From: Mactra quadrangularis | Lineage: Eukaryota; Mollusca; Bivalvia; Venerida; Mactridae | Direction: 5' to 3' | Assembly (NCBI GenBank): GCA_025267735.1 | Contig: CM046298.1 | Location: 29,705,866 to 29,769,865 of the forward strand | DNA length: 64,000 bases | Part shown: positions 50,779 through 63,600 of the stretch, piece after piece | Position numbering within the stretch: the first letter of the stretch is position 1 | Layout of the letters: each line of letters opens with the position of its first letter | Notes under the pieces: model-generated | Databases searched by the model: none | Told to the model about the DNA's origin: nothing | Seen by the model: the letters and a program-made list of their open reading frames with translations, nothing else | Translations under genes and position numbers: made by a program

Positions 50779-53655
50779 TTATATTTTAAGTATACAAGAT
50801 AATATAACAATAAAAGCTTTTACAACCGACTATAACATATTATTATAAACAAAATAAGTACAAGTTTAACAAATTTAAATTTGGATAAATTAAAATGCCA
50901 CGATTCAATTATTTTAAACTAAAATTGATCCAAGATTACATACAACATATGATATAGATATAAACCATTGTCATCGAAATGAATAAATATATAAAAACAT
51001 AAAAACATAGACAATTAAAATGTTATAATTATAACAAATAATAAAATATATGATGAGGCTACTGATCCTGACCTGTTGCTGGCCTAAAAACTGCCATAAA
51101 AACTACACAATCAAAAGTGCATAAATCGATTTGTAGCAAATAAAACCTTACAAATAGCTATGGATCAATCATGAATTGTTTCAATATTTAATAATTCTTA
51201 TTTTTATTAGAAATAAGATCGATTTTAAATGAAATCAAACGCTGTTAACAATCGCACTAAACATGCTTAATCTTAAAGTTCAAATTTTCTGGTTGTAATT
51301 CTTTAATTTTCAAAAACTATAGATAATTATAAAATATTATCCAAAATTTCGCGAAATTTGGTCATCAAACAACGGCGCAATACGAATTTTAACTCTTGGG
51401 CGTAACACACCTGCATCAAGTTATGCATGAGTTATCGTTCGTGACCGGAATCGGTATGACGTCATCGTAGTCCTACATCCTGAAAGCGGTTATTAGAAAC
51501 ACAGGTGCAAGATACTATGTTTCCCTATTATAGAATATATAGAGAAGATATAGATCGATTTTCTTCAAATAAAAAGTATTTTATGTAGAATAATCCTTTC
51601 TAGGTCGAATAGCGAAAGAATTTTGACGATTGTGCATTATTTGTGAATGTGGTGATTATGACCGTGAAACAGGTGTTTGAGACTTTTTTGAGAGTATAAG
51701 TATATATTATAGTAAGGAAAACTTGTGTCTTGTGCTTGTAATTAGAAATAAATGCTAATTAAATAATTGCTATTTACAACTTAGTTTGTAATTCTTTCAT
51801 GATATCAATTTAAGTAAATTTGAAGTATTAGTTCGAAGCCCATATTCTTATGAAGATGAGAATTTATTACTTACCGTTGATCATGGTGTTTCAGATTTCT
51901 TCAGCACCAGTTTTGAATTATCATCACAGAATGTTAAAACATTAATTCAGATGCAACTTATGTTTTAAAAAAAACTTTACACTGTAATGGTTTATAAGAA
52001 TTTCATCTTTGTTCGAGGGACTGCACTCACAGTGGTTTCAAATAGATTAAGATAACTTGTTCAAAACGACGACAACTCGGCGACGAAGTAAATAATTTCA
52101 AATCGTATCTTCATCGTGTTTCGAATAGTTCTTAATAATTCCCTTTGTTGTATTTATATGCTTTTCCGTAATTCCATATGAGAATTTAAGTTTTAATAAA
52201 ATCACAAATAACTCCTTGGTAAATTCAACTGTTAATATATTTGTCTAACAAACTAGTAAAAACAAAGATTTATTAGCGCGAATTGACTTCCGTGAAAAAC
52301 AATTTCAACTCCGATTCAAAAGATTATTTTCTAACATCATTATTCAGACCAATATTAACTACAATTAAAAAGTACATAATTGGCGACAGCCTTTTGACAG
52401 GTCATGTGTAACAAATGCAATTTGTTGGCGATGATATCTTAATCTACATTAAGGACCCCAATATATAGAGGCTCACCGCGGGACTTTTTGTCATCTTGTA
52501 CGAATTTTATTGTTTCCCGTGGGGAACCTCACAAACTTAATTAACACATTTAAAGTTAGGGGTACATCAAAATAATTTATCAATTACTCTTTTGTGTCAT
52601 CAAATTATTGATACTATTGGGTATGTTTCCATGGACACAGACTCTCAAATCCTGACACGTGTTGGCTATCACTCTGCCGTCGACATTAATATACAAAGTA
52701 CGTACCGCACCCTCAATCAATTTCAACATTGTCTAACAGACGTCATGCTGTGAATTCAAAAGAAATTTTTAATCCGCTGACATATGTTACGCGATATATT
52801 GGAGATAAGGTAAATGATAGTAGATGACCGTTCAGGCGATCAAGTTCATATTACGCATTTAAATATTTTTTGTGCAAAATAGCGAGGTTTAGAATGCCGG
52901 TCTCATCAATTAATATAATCGCACAACCAGCGATATAAAGATATATATATTTTAATGTTTAATCAATTTTCATTCCATGATTTTTAAATGCGATTTTTAG
53001 ATAAATTAATTTTTATGCTTATTTTTCAAACTAATATTTACTGCACCCAACATTACGAAACAATTTGAGTAGTATTTTCTGCACAACATTGCTGTCACCT
53101 GATTTTCCTTTTTTCATCTTTGGTTCCTTGAGAAAAAAACACGAGGTACACTATTTTCTTTTCAAAAAGGAAATTAAATAGCGTTTTCCGCACGAAGATT
53201 ATATTTTTGGCAAGTATCTGTCAAAATATGACGAAATCATAACTTTACGTAGTCTAAGTTATTTCTGCCGAGTTTTTTCAATCTTTTTCCACTTTCACTT
53301 GGTCATCATATAGAAATAAAAAAAACGCGCTTGCTCTTAACCAGTTTCAGACTCATTTAATGTAATGACGTATTCGATTTAATTTCTTTTTGAACCTTTT
53401 TTTCACGCAAATAAAAAGTACATCACAAAAAAAACTACTTAATATCATGGAATTGTCGATGAATGCAATCAAATATACAACATATAAGCCTAGTTATTAA
53501 ACTGGTTTATATAAAATATAAAAAATCATGTAGGAAATGTAATTATTAATAAAAAAAATGCAAATTTAATTTCAAAATGTTTTTGCGACTGACTAATTGA
53601 CAGGCGTGTATAAATTACAATCCATTGACTGTTACAACAGCCCTGCGTTCAGTTA
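50779..53655. other. long AT-rich interval, no gene recognised
   Basis: Stop codons are frequent in all frames; no RNA gene or bounded repeat was recognised. It could be intron of the candidate gene starting at 50082. Confidence 0.4.
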
Positions 53656-53940
53656 CCGCGAACGTTACAAAACGTTCCGTAACGATACATTCGGAACTCC
53701 TCGGCCATTTGTTGCGATTAATCTCGGACATATTTAGACGCTATTTTGAAACTACCGGTGTTGAAGTAAACAAATATATGATCGTTTAGCCATTGAGTGA
53801 TGTTTCGTTTATAGTCCGTAAATTTTGAAACATCACTCATCGCCTTAACGATCGCATATTTGTGTATTAGATTAGATTATTCGCAGCGAATGGCCGAGGA
53901 GTTCCGAATGTATCGTTATGTAACGTTCTGTAACGTTTAG
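53656..53940. mobile_element. foldback MITE, ~280 bp
   Basis: Terminal arms of about 53 bp contain ACGTTACAAAACGTTC-type sequence and CGATACATTCGGAACTCC in inverted orientation. A second inner arm (ATCGTTTAGCCATTGAGTGA versus TCACTCATCGCCTTAACGAT) makes most of the element fold on itself around about 53815. CATTCGGAACTCC-type sequence recurs near 30527 and 54430-54505. Confidence 0.8.
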
Positions 53941-54801
53941 TGTAATTGAACACGCTACAGTTTAGTTTTGCCATTGAGTCGAAACCACGTGACTTTAGTG
54001 ATCGGTGCGGGTCGATGTATCAAAACAATCACAAAATGGCAAAGAAGTTTTTTTTCTTTCATAAATGTGCTTACTATTTCATAATACTTTATGGGATAGC
54101 ATAAATCGAGTATCCCTGTCTTCTTATAAACAAGTAACCTATGTACGGAAAGGTTTATTGGGGGGAAACTCTATACGTACTAAGTGAAGTAAAACGGTGT
54201 TTAACTATTTCATCGTATTTTAGGGGACACCATTCATTGAATGTTCGCATCCTTCAAATAATTACGTAACCCATACGTAGATAGATTAATAGAAAAGAAA
54301 TCTATATCTCTTTTAAGTAAAGTTAAGTGTAACGGTGTGTTGAAACTGTAAAAATTCCTAGTATTCCTGATAAACAAATGTAAAATTTGATTAAAACACT
54401 ATATTTTATCCTTATCGCTACTTCCAAACATACATTCGGAATACTTCTAAGAAAGTCAATGGTGATATATTACGTATATTTGAAATCGCCGAGGAGTTCC
54501 AAATGCTATGTACATAAACACGACAATAATACACTGTACGTTATTCCGCTATTCTGATGAAATTGAGTAACTTCCGGTTGATGAAATTTTCATTTTTTTT
54601 ACATTAATTTTACCTCTTTTTGATCGACCAAAAAAGATATAAAATACAAGAAAAATCAAGGTAGTGTTTAATTCTTTTCTGTTTTACTGTTCCAGCATTT
54701 TGTGAAGCTCGATATTTGTGTAAGCTTTCAATGACGTAGCTTGGCGTTCTCCATCAATATTTCCGGGCCTTATATCGATAATGAAATTATCTAAATTGTG
54801 T
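53941..54801. other. interval with a decayed relative of the preceding MITE
   Basis: ACATTCGGAATACTTC (about 54430) and GCCGAGGAGTTCC (about 54488) face each other, suggesting a shrunken or decayed copy of the 53.7-kb foldback. Otherwise nothing was recognised. Confidence 0.4.
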
Positions 54802-55122
54802 GAGCCAACCGGCTAGCTCAGTTGGTAGCACGCAAGTCTACTGATCGAGGGGCCGTGGGTTCGATTCCCGGGCGGGGCATACTTTCGTGGAGCTTGGTCA
54901 TGAAATTATTTCTGCAGTCATTCTCCCTCCAACCAATGATTTTTAGTTATGCAGGGCAGTTGTCAGTCACTGACAAAAGTATGCGCTTAGTAGTTGGTTA
55001 ACAGCTTTAAATCCAGAGATTTAGCCTTTCCGGGAGGAATGAGTAGGTTGACTGACCACCGTTATATGACCTATACAATGTGTTGCTACGGCGTTAAACC
55101 AAACAAATACAAACAAACTAAA
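54802..55122 (+). repeat. tRNA-derived SINE, family A, copy 4 (full length)
   Basis: The head has GGCTAGCTCAGTTGGTAGCA and GTGGGTTCGATTCCCGGGC (A and B boxes). The body contains GGGCAGTTGTCAGTCACTGA, and the tail is CAAA-rich (about 55100-55122). It is the most complete of the family A copies here. Confidence 0.85.
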
Positions 55123-55324
55123 TTATGTGAGAAATAGAGCCGAGCAAACTCAAATGTAGAAAAAAATGCTATTTAAAAGTGATGGATTTTTTAAATAGCA
55201 ACACTGAATTCTTAAAGTCGTTCAACATTACGGAAAACCTTTAAAACAGTGAAAAACGCATTGAAAACAAAACCACAAAGGTAGTTAGGTGGTCAGCGGT
55301 TGAGGATTTGCTTTTGTTTAAACA

Positions 55325-55495
55325 TGGAACTACGTGAAGACGTGGCTAACTACGTGGAGGCGTGGCTTACTACGTAAATGCATGGCTAACTACGTGGAGG
55401 CGTGGTTCACTGAAGAGAGGCGTGGTTCTCTATAAGTTGAGGCGTGGCTTATTACCTGGAGACGTGGTTCACTGCGAGAAGGCGTGGCTTACAAT
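55325..55495 (+). repeat. ~20-bp imperfect tandem repeat with GGCGTGGCT core
   Basis: About eight units carry GAGGCGTGGCTNACTACGTG-type sequence, from ACTACGTGAAGACGTGGCT to AAGGCGTGGCTTAC. The GC-rich core contrasts with the AT-rich surroundings. Confidence 0.75.
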
Positions 55496-57879
55496 GTTGT
55501 TGGCCTTGTTTTGAGTTAGTGTGCACTGATTATTAACAAGGGTCAAGATAGATTAGTTAAGGTAAGAAAGCCGTTGTAAAACAATCATAACTTGTTTTGA
55601 ATTGGCATTTAAACATTACCACACAAAAATATGAATGTAACAGCAATGCTTAATTTTCAAAGGATCCAAGCTACACCACTGTGTGATTTCCAATATGAAA
55701 TTTAATAATCATACTTTTAACTCGCGAGGTACCTCTCTGTGTTATGATCCAAGTTACCGTGTTCATTGTAGACCGGAAACTGTATTATAGCCTTCCAATG
55801 AAGCGTCTATTCGAATCAATATCAACACACGCTTGATTAAATATTCATTCTTCGTCAATGATAAAGTTACTGATAAGCATCCGCTATATATAAATATAGA
55901 ATCCCTGAGTAACAGTAATTTCATTATTCAATACTTACAATCCAAAACACCTAATTTGGAATAGGGACCTCAGCTTTTTTTGTTGGGGAAATAAGTGCAT
56001 TGGACCCATTTCACTGCCAGTAAGAAATGAATAAAAATCAACTTTCTGTCCTGGCCTTTCAGGCTTAAGGGAAAGTTTGGGGATTTGAGAATTTCAAGAT
56101 CAAACTGGGGAAAAGGGGGAAATAACGATTTCGTTTGGGGAAGCAGTCTTTTTCGGGGTGGGGGGGGGCTGGCAATATCGCGATTGAATATCGTTTTTAA
56201 ATTGACATGTCCTAAGTATAAACATCTTAGAAATACATGTATTTGAAGCGGTAGTGTTATACATTCTCCAAAATTCAAAATTTTACAAATCTTATGTCAA
56301 ACAAACAGTTTTAAATCTGTCCAAATACATATATCACGCTAACAGCCCAAGACACCGAAGTAAAATCAGGGATTTTGTATAACAGGGATTTGTAACGATA
56401 AGTAAATGTGACGCCCCATGGAAAAACCAGGCCAATGGCGAAAAAAACACTAATTTAGATTTTAACATTTTCTGAAACTATATATTTTCAAACATAGTAC
56501 GGAAACAAGTATAACAAGTTTTAAATAAAGATATTAACATGAAATTTTGTACCAGTACCATTCAAATTGACATAAAGGTTAGGGAAAATGTGTTTCTAGA
56601 TGATTTTGAGGTAAATTACGCTCACAGACTGTTTCACAAAATAATGCATTTTCCCACCTAAAGTAATATTTTCGGTCATAATTGCAACATTTTTTTGTCA
56701 AAAACTTCAGATACATTCACAAGTTGCATGGACGACATGTACAAAAACATAAATCAAGTTTTTAAACTCTGGAACAGCCGGCTTCAGCCAGTTATAGACA
56801 GTGACGACCGAGAAAATTTAAATAAGCACTTTGTTACAAATCCTAGTTATATAGAATCCCTGGTAATCTATCTGGCGGCGGGTTTCACCTTTTGGCGGTC
56901 TTGCCGTCCAGATATGCCATTTCGGTTTGTACATATTGTGTATATGTTGTGTTTTATGGCATTGAAAATAAAATTCCCATTTTCAATCAATCTGATTTCT
57001 GTTTTTTTTTTGCCTCATGCCCTACTAGTAGACACTTGTGATGGACAGCACATAAAACTCTCTTGCTCCTAAGTTGTTATATTCACATGACAACTGATTT
57101 ATATTTGATATTATTAGCATGTATTGTAGTATAACTATGCTGATTCTTTTATTGTTGCTATATACATTGTAATCGTTTTATGCAATATACAATTTGTATT
57201 GCCAATAAGGGACCGTAGTCAGTTATTTCCCCTTGTATACTCTTCAAATAGGTAGGTCCAATTAGTTGGATTACTCGGATTCTCCTTAACTTTTCAATGT
57301 CAATTTGCCAAAATTAATCTTAAATAACTTTTTTGTAAATCATTCAATTTGTTTGAAATTCAAGCTAAGTATTTTTAGGGTAAAGAAATATCAAAATTCA
57401 ACACTTCTGTAAATATCTTCATTAACAAGAAAGATATTATATAGATGAAATATTTTGTTATCCTTACATTGGAATGCAATGATAAAATCCGAGGATTCCA
57501 ACTATAAGGACCTACTTACCAATTGAATTGCTTCAGATTTTATCAGGGAAAGATAACTGACTAAAGTGCCTCTTCTCTTTGTCATATCTTTCAGTGCTCG
57601 CAATAGATCAAACAGTGAATGGAAGTTTTGATTGCGAAACATGTAGGCATAACATGCCTTTTCCATCAAATAAATTGTTCCTGTAATTAGGCCTACTTTA
57701 TTCTATTAAAGACGAAACCAAAAATAACTGATATTAAAGTCCACTCAGTGTTATGATTTTTATTCTATTTAAAATTTTAACCGATCAATACTGTTTTCTT
57801 AATCGAAGAACATATTCTTAGATGTAGCACTTCCGGTGACCTAAATATAACCGGAAGTACATTCATTTAGCGATTAGAA
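55496..57879. other. interval without recognisable gene
   Basis: Mostly AT-rich. The open frame around 56695-57072 lacks an ATG at its 5' end and shows no family features. The minus-strand frame at 55970-56278 crosses a poly-G tract and is not convincing. Confidence 0.4.
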
Positions 57880-57984
57880 CTCATAAATAGGTTGTAATAA
57901 CATAAAATAAATTCTATAAATCTATATTTCGAAGCGCTACCTAGGACAAAAGTACTCAATCCTTAAAGTCCTACCAAAGTCGAT

Positions 57985-58155
57985 GGCGACCATGAACGTA
58001 AAGTTGGAAGACCCAGCAGACACAGCAGAAGGATCGTGTCTGCTGGCAGAAGGAATAATCAACAACAGAAGGATCAATCTTTCTGCTAGATCTGTTGGCA
58101 GAAGGATTGAATTATAAAAGAAGGATCAATCTTTCTGTTGGGTCTGTTAGAAAAA
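57985..58155 (+). repeat. short imperfect tandem repeat with AGAAGGATCAATCTTTCTG
   Basis: Three related blocks of about 45-55 bp contain CAGAAGGAT and TCTGYTGG elements. AGAAGGATCAATCTTTCT occurs twice (about 58067 and 58120) and is itself partly palindromic. Confidence 0.6.
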
Positions 58156-58570
58156 AAGAAAACAGTACAGCGGAAAGATAACAGCAATAACAACATGGCT
58201 AGTGTAGAAAGTAGCCTTATTGTCGGATGTCATTTTGTGTTAAAACTTACATCCTTCTGCTGTAAATTAAAGAGTGTTTTCTAATCATTACTCAAATTCA
58301 TTCACAAAATTAGACAGACAATAGAACAAGCTTTCTTTTGGTGTATAAATGTGAGATTAACTCATTTTAATTGCGACAAAATATATGTTAATATTTCGAG
58401 TTCTAAAGTTCGCAGTACAAAAGTTCGGTTCGATATTTTCAATAAAAATGTGCAAATATATGCCGATTATCGAGTCTTGCTTTGAACCATACTTAAGACA
58501 AAACAAGTGATATTATGCATCGTTTTAAAGCTGATTGTTTGGGAAATGTTTTGAGGGGTACATCTTGAAC

Positions 58571-58744
58571 AATAAATAAGGCCAGAAACTTCTCTATATT
58601 ATCTAATCAATGGAGGAAAATTGACATTTTTGTCTTATTTTCATGGAAGGGTATAACCTGCCCGGATGGGATTCGAACCGGTACCCCCTTCGGGACACGA
58701 GATTCCAAATCCCAGCGCTCTACCAATTGCGCTATCGGCCCGGA
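58571..58744 (-). repeat. tRNA-derived SINE, family C, copy 1
   Basis: On the minus strand: GATAGCGCAATTGGTAGAGC (A box), then GGTTCGAATCCC (B box), then a body with TTATACCCTTCCATGAAAAT and CCTCCATTGATTAGATAAT. The tRNA-like head is well preserved but continues into the same body as the 61.5-kb copy. Confidence 0.8.
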
Positions 58745-60838
58745 TTTTGAGACATACATTTATCTATTCAACAATTATATTCAATCTGATTAAAACCCGA
58801 TCTAAAATTTTCCACTCGCTAATTTAGATCTGACCTTTTTTAAACGAAAGTCACGTTCAGGCGACCTTTTCTCATCCTAATATTCATGACGAAATTGTTA
58901 TGATACGTTACTTGTTTACATCGTCTACGTCACGCAGTTTGAAATGAGCCGCCCAATCGCAGACTGTGAATATTACCGCGGTTAAATTAGCAAGCAAAAC
59001 TTGGTCTAAAAATAGAAATTACGAAATCAAAATGTGATTGATAGTGTTTTCGTCTAGATGAAAGCTACGCATTGATTGGTCGACACAAAGTTCATCTCGA
59101 CGTGACCTTCCACGGAGAAAGTAGAGATCCTGTACGACAACGCTCTACAGGATATTTCTGTTTACGGAGATTGCAATTATATATATCCCATTATGAATAC
59201 ATTTATATGTGAGTTATTGGTTATAATCAATATCACAGATTGTACCTAAACCGAAATAAATGAAGATGTTGAATGATTAACATGAAAAAACACAGGTGCC
59301 CATCGCATTACAAAACTCCAAATAATTGTTAATTTTTACTTAAATATGCTCTAATTATCATAAAAACATCAAATAGACAAGTTACAGCCAAAAGCCAAAA
59401 TTTTGTTTTGTAAAAAAAATATTTTTTATTAAACAAATTTTTGGCTTTCCGACGCGACGGACACCTTTGGTATAAACCACAAACTTTTTAATATGTTTTA
59501 CTGTTTTGCTGACAGGTTTCTATTTTGACACTAAATGAAAGAGAGACAATATAATCTAACATAACACAAGATATGTGATGTCATACGTCATATACAATCA
59601 CTGTGAGGTGGTGTCAACTGAGTTGACATTGACAATAAGGACGCCTTCAAAACACTATAGATAAAACGAATTGCAGGTTAGTATCTTTCTTTTAATAAAT
59701 CAATCTAATTAAGTACCCCTTCTACAGCTTAATTGCTGCTGATAAATGTAATAGAAAATTGAGATCTTCATTTTATGACAAGAAAATGAGACGGTGATAT
59801 CTATTTGTAATAATTTCCTTTACTTGTAAATCTCTCTAAAAATGTTCGTTATACCTGGCAATTTTTTTATTCTTTTTGAGACTTTGTGTTGGGTACCATT
59901 TAATTCTCCCTGACAATGTATGGGGTAATTTCCTTGCCTAATCAGCAGTATTTTAACCAATGGAGTGAGTGTCATTTATTCACATGCATTCAACATACTT
60001 GCTGACCAGTTTGTTGGGAATTACTTTAGATATATTTTGCACCAAACAGTGATTTTCCAGTTATAAGCTTCACATTCACTATGGCGACATTTGCTATGTT
60101 TAATGAATTGTCCCTCTTTTATATATCTAGTCACCCAGTAACCCCCTCTTTTGCCGCATTTATTTATCAAATCTCTGAATAAGGCTTTGTATATAAAATT
60201 TCATAAAGGAATTTCTTGTTAACTTTTTGCAGATCTGGTTTGAAATGGGCATCAAGAAGAAAATGACATGTCATTAAGAGAACAATGAATGATTGGTTGT
60301 GCTGTGTCAAAGACAGGAGAATGGAGGCAGAGAACAGAAACATATACAAGCGGACTTAGTGATTGGCAACGGCAGTGATTTGAACAGTTTAGGAACTTCT
60401 GTTGTTTATTGCTCATAGCTACCACTTTAACCTGTAATGGAGTGTCTCTAATTGTAAAAATACATTGACTAGATTAATTTACCCTTCCCTCAGTTTCTTC
60501 AGTTCTGTGTTACAATGCGTGTTTGTCTTGATGAAAGACATGTTTCTCTATTTTTACTGTTCTAACTATTCAAATTACATCTTACATGTATATGTATATA
60601 TACTTTTTAGACGATTATTAATGTTTTAAATTTTCAGCATTATGTAAATCATTCTAGTTTTTATGCTTGATTATTTCATTAATACTTTTTCTAGATTTGT
60701 TTTGTAGAAAGTCAAAAACATAATGTATGTAGTAACGAATTTGAATAAATGGTTAAATAATTTCTTAAGATTTTTTCGTCAGTTTATTGTACCAGTGTTA
60801 ACTCATTTTGCTCATCAGCTCTACATTTGGCGAACCGT
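58745..60838. other. interval without recognisable gene
   Basis: AT-rich; no coding frame, RNA gene or bounded repeat was recognised by eye. Confidence 0.4.
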
Positions 60839-61115
60839 TGGCTCATCGTTGGACAATGCTGTAATGTATGTTAACTAGCCATAGGGCCATCGAATGATGC
60901 AACGTTGGCCCAACTGCATTTTGTTCATCGGTACCACGTTGGCCCAACCGTTGGCTTATCGTTGGCCCAACGACTGAAATGCGATTAATCGTTGTTTGGC
61001 CAACGATTAGCCAACTGTTGGGCCAACGTGGAGCCGATGAGCAAAATGAGGTTGGGCCAACGTTGGCATCCGTTGATGGCCCAACGTAGACGTCTGTGTT
61101 GGGCCAACCAAGCTC
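60839..61115. mobile_element. foldback MITE built of GTTGGCCCAACG palindromes
   Basis: CGTTGGCCCAACG-type palindromes recur about eight times. The left arm (GCATTTTGTTCATCGG, CCACGTTGGCCCAAC, ATCGTTGGCC) is inverted on the right (GGCCAACGAT, GTTGGGCCAACGTGG, CCGATGAGCAAAATG) around about 61000. It gives open frames on both strands that are repeat artefacts. Confidence 0.8.
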
Positions 61116-61202
61116 TGCTATCTGGGAACCCAGCTTTCCTGGACCATTGTCTATACTCATCTACCCTTCCACAAGGCTAGACAGTTGTCCGTTTACCCCA
61201 AT

Positions 61203-61339
61203 AATGGAGGATAGTTGACATTATTGTCAAATTTTCATGGAAGAGTATTATCTTCCCAGGCGGGATTTAAACCCTTACCCCATTATGGACACTAGATTCG
61301 AAATCCAGGAGTGCTACTAACTGTGCTACCGACCCGGGT
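61203..61339 (-). repeat. tRNA-derived SINE, family C, copy 2 (diverged)
   Basis: It is related to 58571-58744 and 61527-61745 but with degraded A and B boxes (GGTAGCACAGTTAGTAGCAC, GGTTTAAATCCC on the minus strand). Confidence 0.7.
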
Positions 61340-61526
61340 AAATGATACTTTATACACTTGTATTTGTTATACATTTGTACATGTATTTGAATATATGTTT
61401 GTCATTTTCTCAAGTATTAGTATTTTTTTTAAAACAAATAAAAAAACTTTTTCAAAATTGTAATGATAATTTGGCACCGAGTATGTTCTGTGCATAGACA
61501 TATTAATATGTCTATGGATCTAAACC

Positions 61527-61745
61527 CGGGTCAATAGCGCAGTTGGTAGCGCTCCGGGATTTGGAATCTTGCGCCCGAGGAGGTGTGGGTTCGAATCCCA
61601 TCCGGGTGGGTTATACCCTTCCATGAAAATTTGACAAAAATTTCAATTTTCCTCCATTGATTAGATAATATGGAGAAGTTTCCGGCCTTGTGGAAGGGTA
61701 GGCGAGTACTGGTTATTGACAATGGTCCAGGAAAGCTAGGTTAGG
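61527..61745 (+). repeat. tRNA-derived SINE, family C, copy 3
   Basis: The head has AATAGCGCAGTTGGTAGCGC and GGGTTCGAATCCC. The body contains TTATACCCTTCCATGAAAAT, CCTCCATTGATTAGATAAT and CTTGTGGAAGGGTA. It faces the inverted copy at 61203-61339 about 190 bp away. Confidence 0.8.
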
Positions 61746-62756
61746 TGCGCTGGACGCCGTAAAATGATGTAGTGTCATTGTGTTCAATTCAGTCTACCAA
61801 GTTTGAAACTAACCAGTTAATGCTTGTTGAATAGATCATGACTCTTGTGCATTCTAAATGCTATTTAATTGATACATTTCAAATTTTTGAATTGATTTAA
61901 GTTTATTTGTTGATTTTATTGTGAAAATGAATATCAAACTTGTTCACATTCTTGATGAATAATTTTTTGGCTTAGCTAAATATGGTTGGTTGGTTGCTAT
62001 GGTAATGCTTTCGTTCTGAAAACCAAACGAATGGATGGATATGTGAACATGTTTCAATATGATAAATGGGGAAAACATGCAAGTCTGCAATATTGTGGTA
62101 CTGTTTCAAAATATTTATTCTTGTAAAATCAAATTTTATTGATCAATTAGTGCGACTCAGTAGTAAAGTGTAGATTTCATTCACTTATTTTTACTTAGAT
62201 GATAACAGAATAGTTCTAATTATGTTCATTTCTCCATTTTTTAAAGTTAGACTTTTCTTTTGTTAAACTGACATGCCAACAGTGATTTTTTTACAAACTC
62301 ATCAGTGTGGGTCCTAGGACTTGCTGGGCTATAAATCTATGAGTCCCAAAACTTAGTCGACTAATCCAAGTTACAAGGCTTAATATGACCCCAGGACTCA
62401 GGATGCAGAGGTAAAAAAATCACTGTGCCAAGTTAAAAAGTCACCAATACATTTACATCACTCCACATTTCCATGAATACAATGTACATATAGAATTCAC
62501 AAAAAATAAAAAAGATATTAAACGTTTTTGTGATTTTATTTAACACATGTACAATCAGCATGAATATAATAAAGAATTCAATGTTAAATATACCACAAAA
62601 TTAATATATGATACAATTGCTTGTTAGTCTTCGTATAACATTTTGAATACATTATGTAGCTCAACAAATATATCAACTTCATATAAGTGAATACTGTATG
62701 ATTACACAGCTGACATTTTATCATCATAGGACATCCCTGATGCACTACATCACTAA
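61746..62756. other. interval without recognisable gene
   Basis: AT-rich; nothing recognised. Confidence 0.4.
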
Positions 62757-63111
62757 GTATTGTGCGTAAAGTTTAACCCAGATATGACCTTTTACATTTG
62801 CATCTAATAATTATCTACACATTTCCCGTCGAAAATCAATACCACGCCTATTCTACACTTCGGCACCTGACATATTCAAAATAAACAATCTTTGGGATTG
62901 GTAGCAAGCCTCACCATATAATCCTCTCAGCCATTGTGTAATTGATATTTTTGCAAGCTTAAATATATTTAAAAAAATAATCCTTGCATAATAACTTCAA
63001 TAGAGCTTTGACAATATACTCCAATAGGTATCAAGCATTAATACATTTGTATTCAATGTAATGAATATTCATGCATAAAGGTCAGATTGGGGTCAAACTT
63101 TACGCACAATA
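62757..63111. mobile_element. MITE-like element, ~355 bp
   Basis: Inverted termini of about 35 bp with a few mismatches: TATTGTGCGTAAAGTTT on the left and AAACTTTACGCACAATA on the right, extended by ATATGACCTT and AAGGTCAGAT. No transposase; TSD not resolved. Confidence 0.75.
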
Positions 63112-63373
63112 TCAAAGTTTAAAGACTATTTGTACTTTTTTGGTCACATTAACTAGAAAGTTAACAAAAATAATAAATGACTAATGAGCAGGTTCAAATT
63201 TTCACAAGAAATCTCCATCAGCAATCAAATGTTCAAAATTTCAGTCAACAAATATCTCATTATGACGTCATTCTGTAGAAGAGAATACACCTTCTGATGT
63301 CTATGATCCTACTACCTACCACATGATTGTTTACTCATGAAAACAAGTAAATCTGTGAGCTAATGCTCACTAG

Positions 63374-63600
63374 TGATACCCCCGCTGTGAGAAATATGAC
63401 TACAAACAGGAAGTAGACGAGCAAGGAGAATGAAATTGCTTTACACCACATGGGACTATGGGATGAAGCAATATGCAAAGTATTAAGCTGCTGCATGTTA
63501 TAGTTGCTGAGAAAACTGCGACGGAAATTTTGTAACGGACGGACTCACGCATGGACAAGGGTAAACAGTATACCCCCCTCTTCTTCGAAGCGGGGGTAAA
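63374..63600. repeat. possible short element bounded by TACCCCCGC and GCGGGGGTA
   Basis: A 9-bp inverted terminal match (63377 and 63590) brackets about 225 bp of non-coding sequence. Confidence 0.35.

Noticed and set aside
50214..50810. 198-codon minus-strand open frame of repeated Ser-Tyr-Leu-Ile-Leu
   Set aside because: It is simply the translation of the (GATAA)n microsatellite.
56695..57072. 125-codon open frame as a gene
   Set aside because: No ATG at the start, no recognisable domain, a T-tract within the frame and no supporting signals.
60843..61180. Open frames on both strands in the GTTGGCCCAACG region
   Set aside because: They arise from palindromic MITE sequence.
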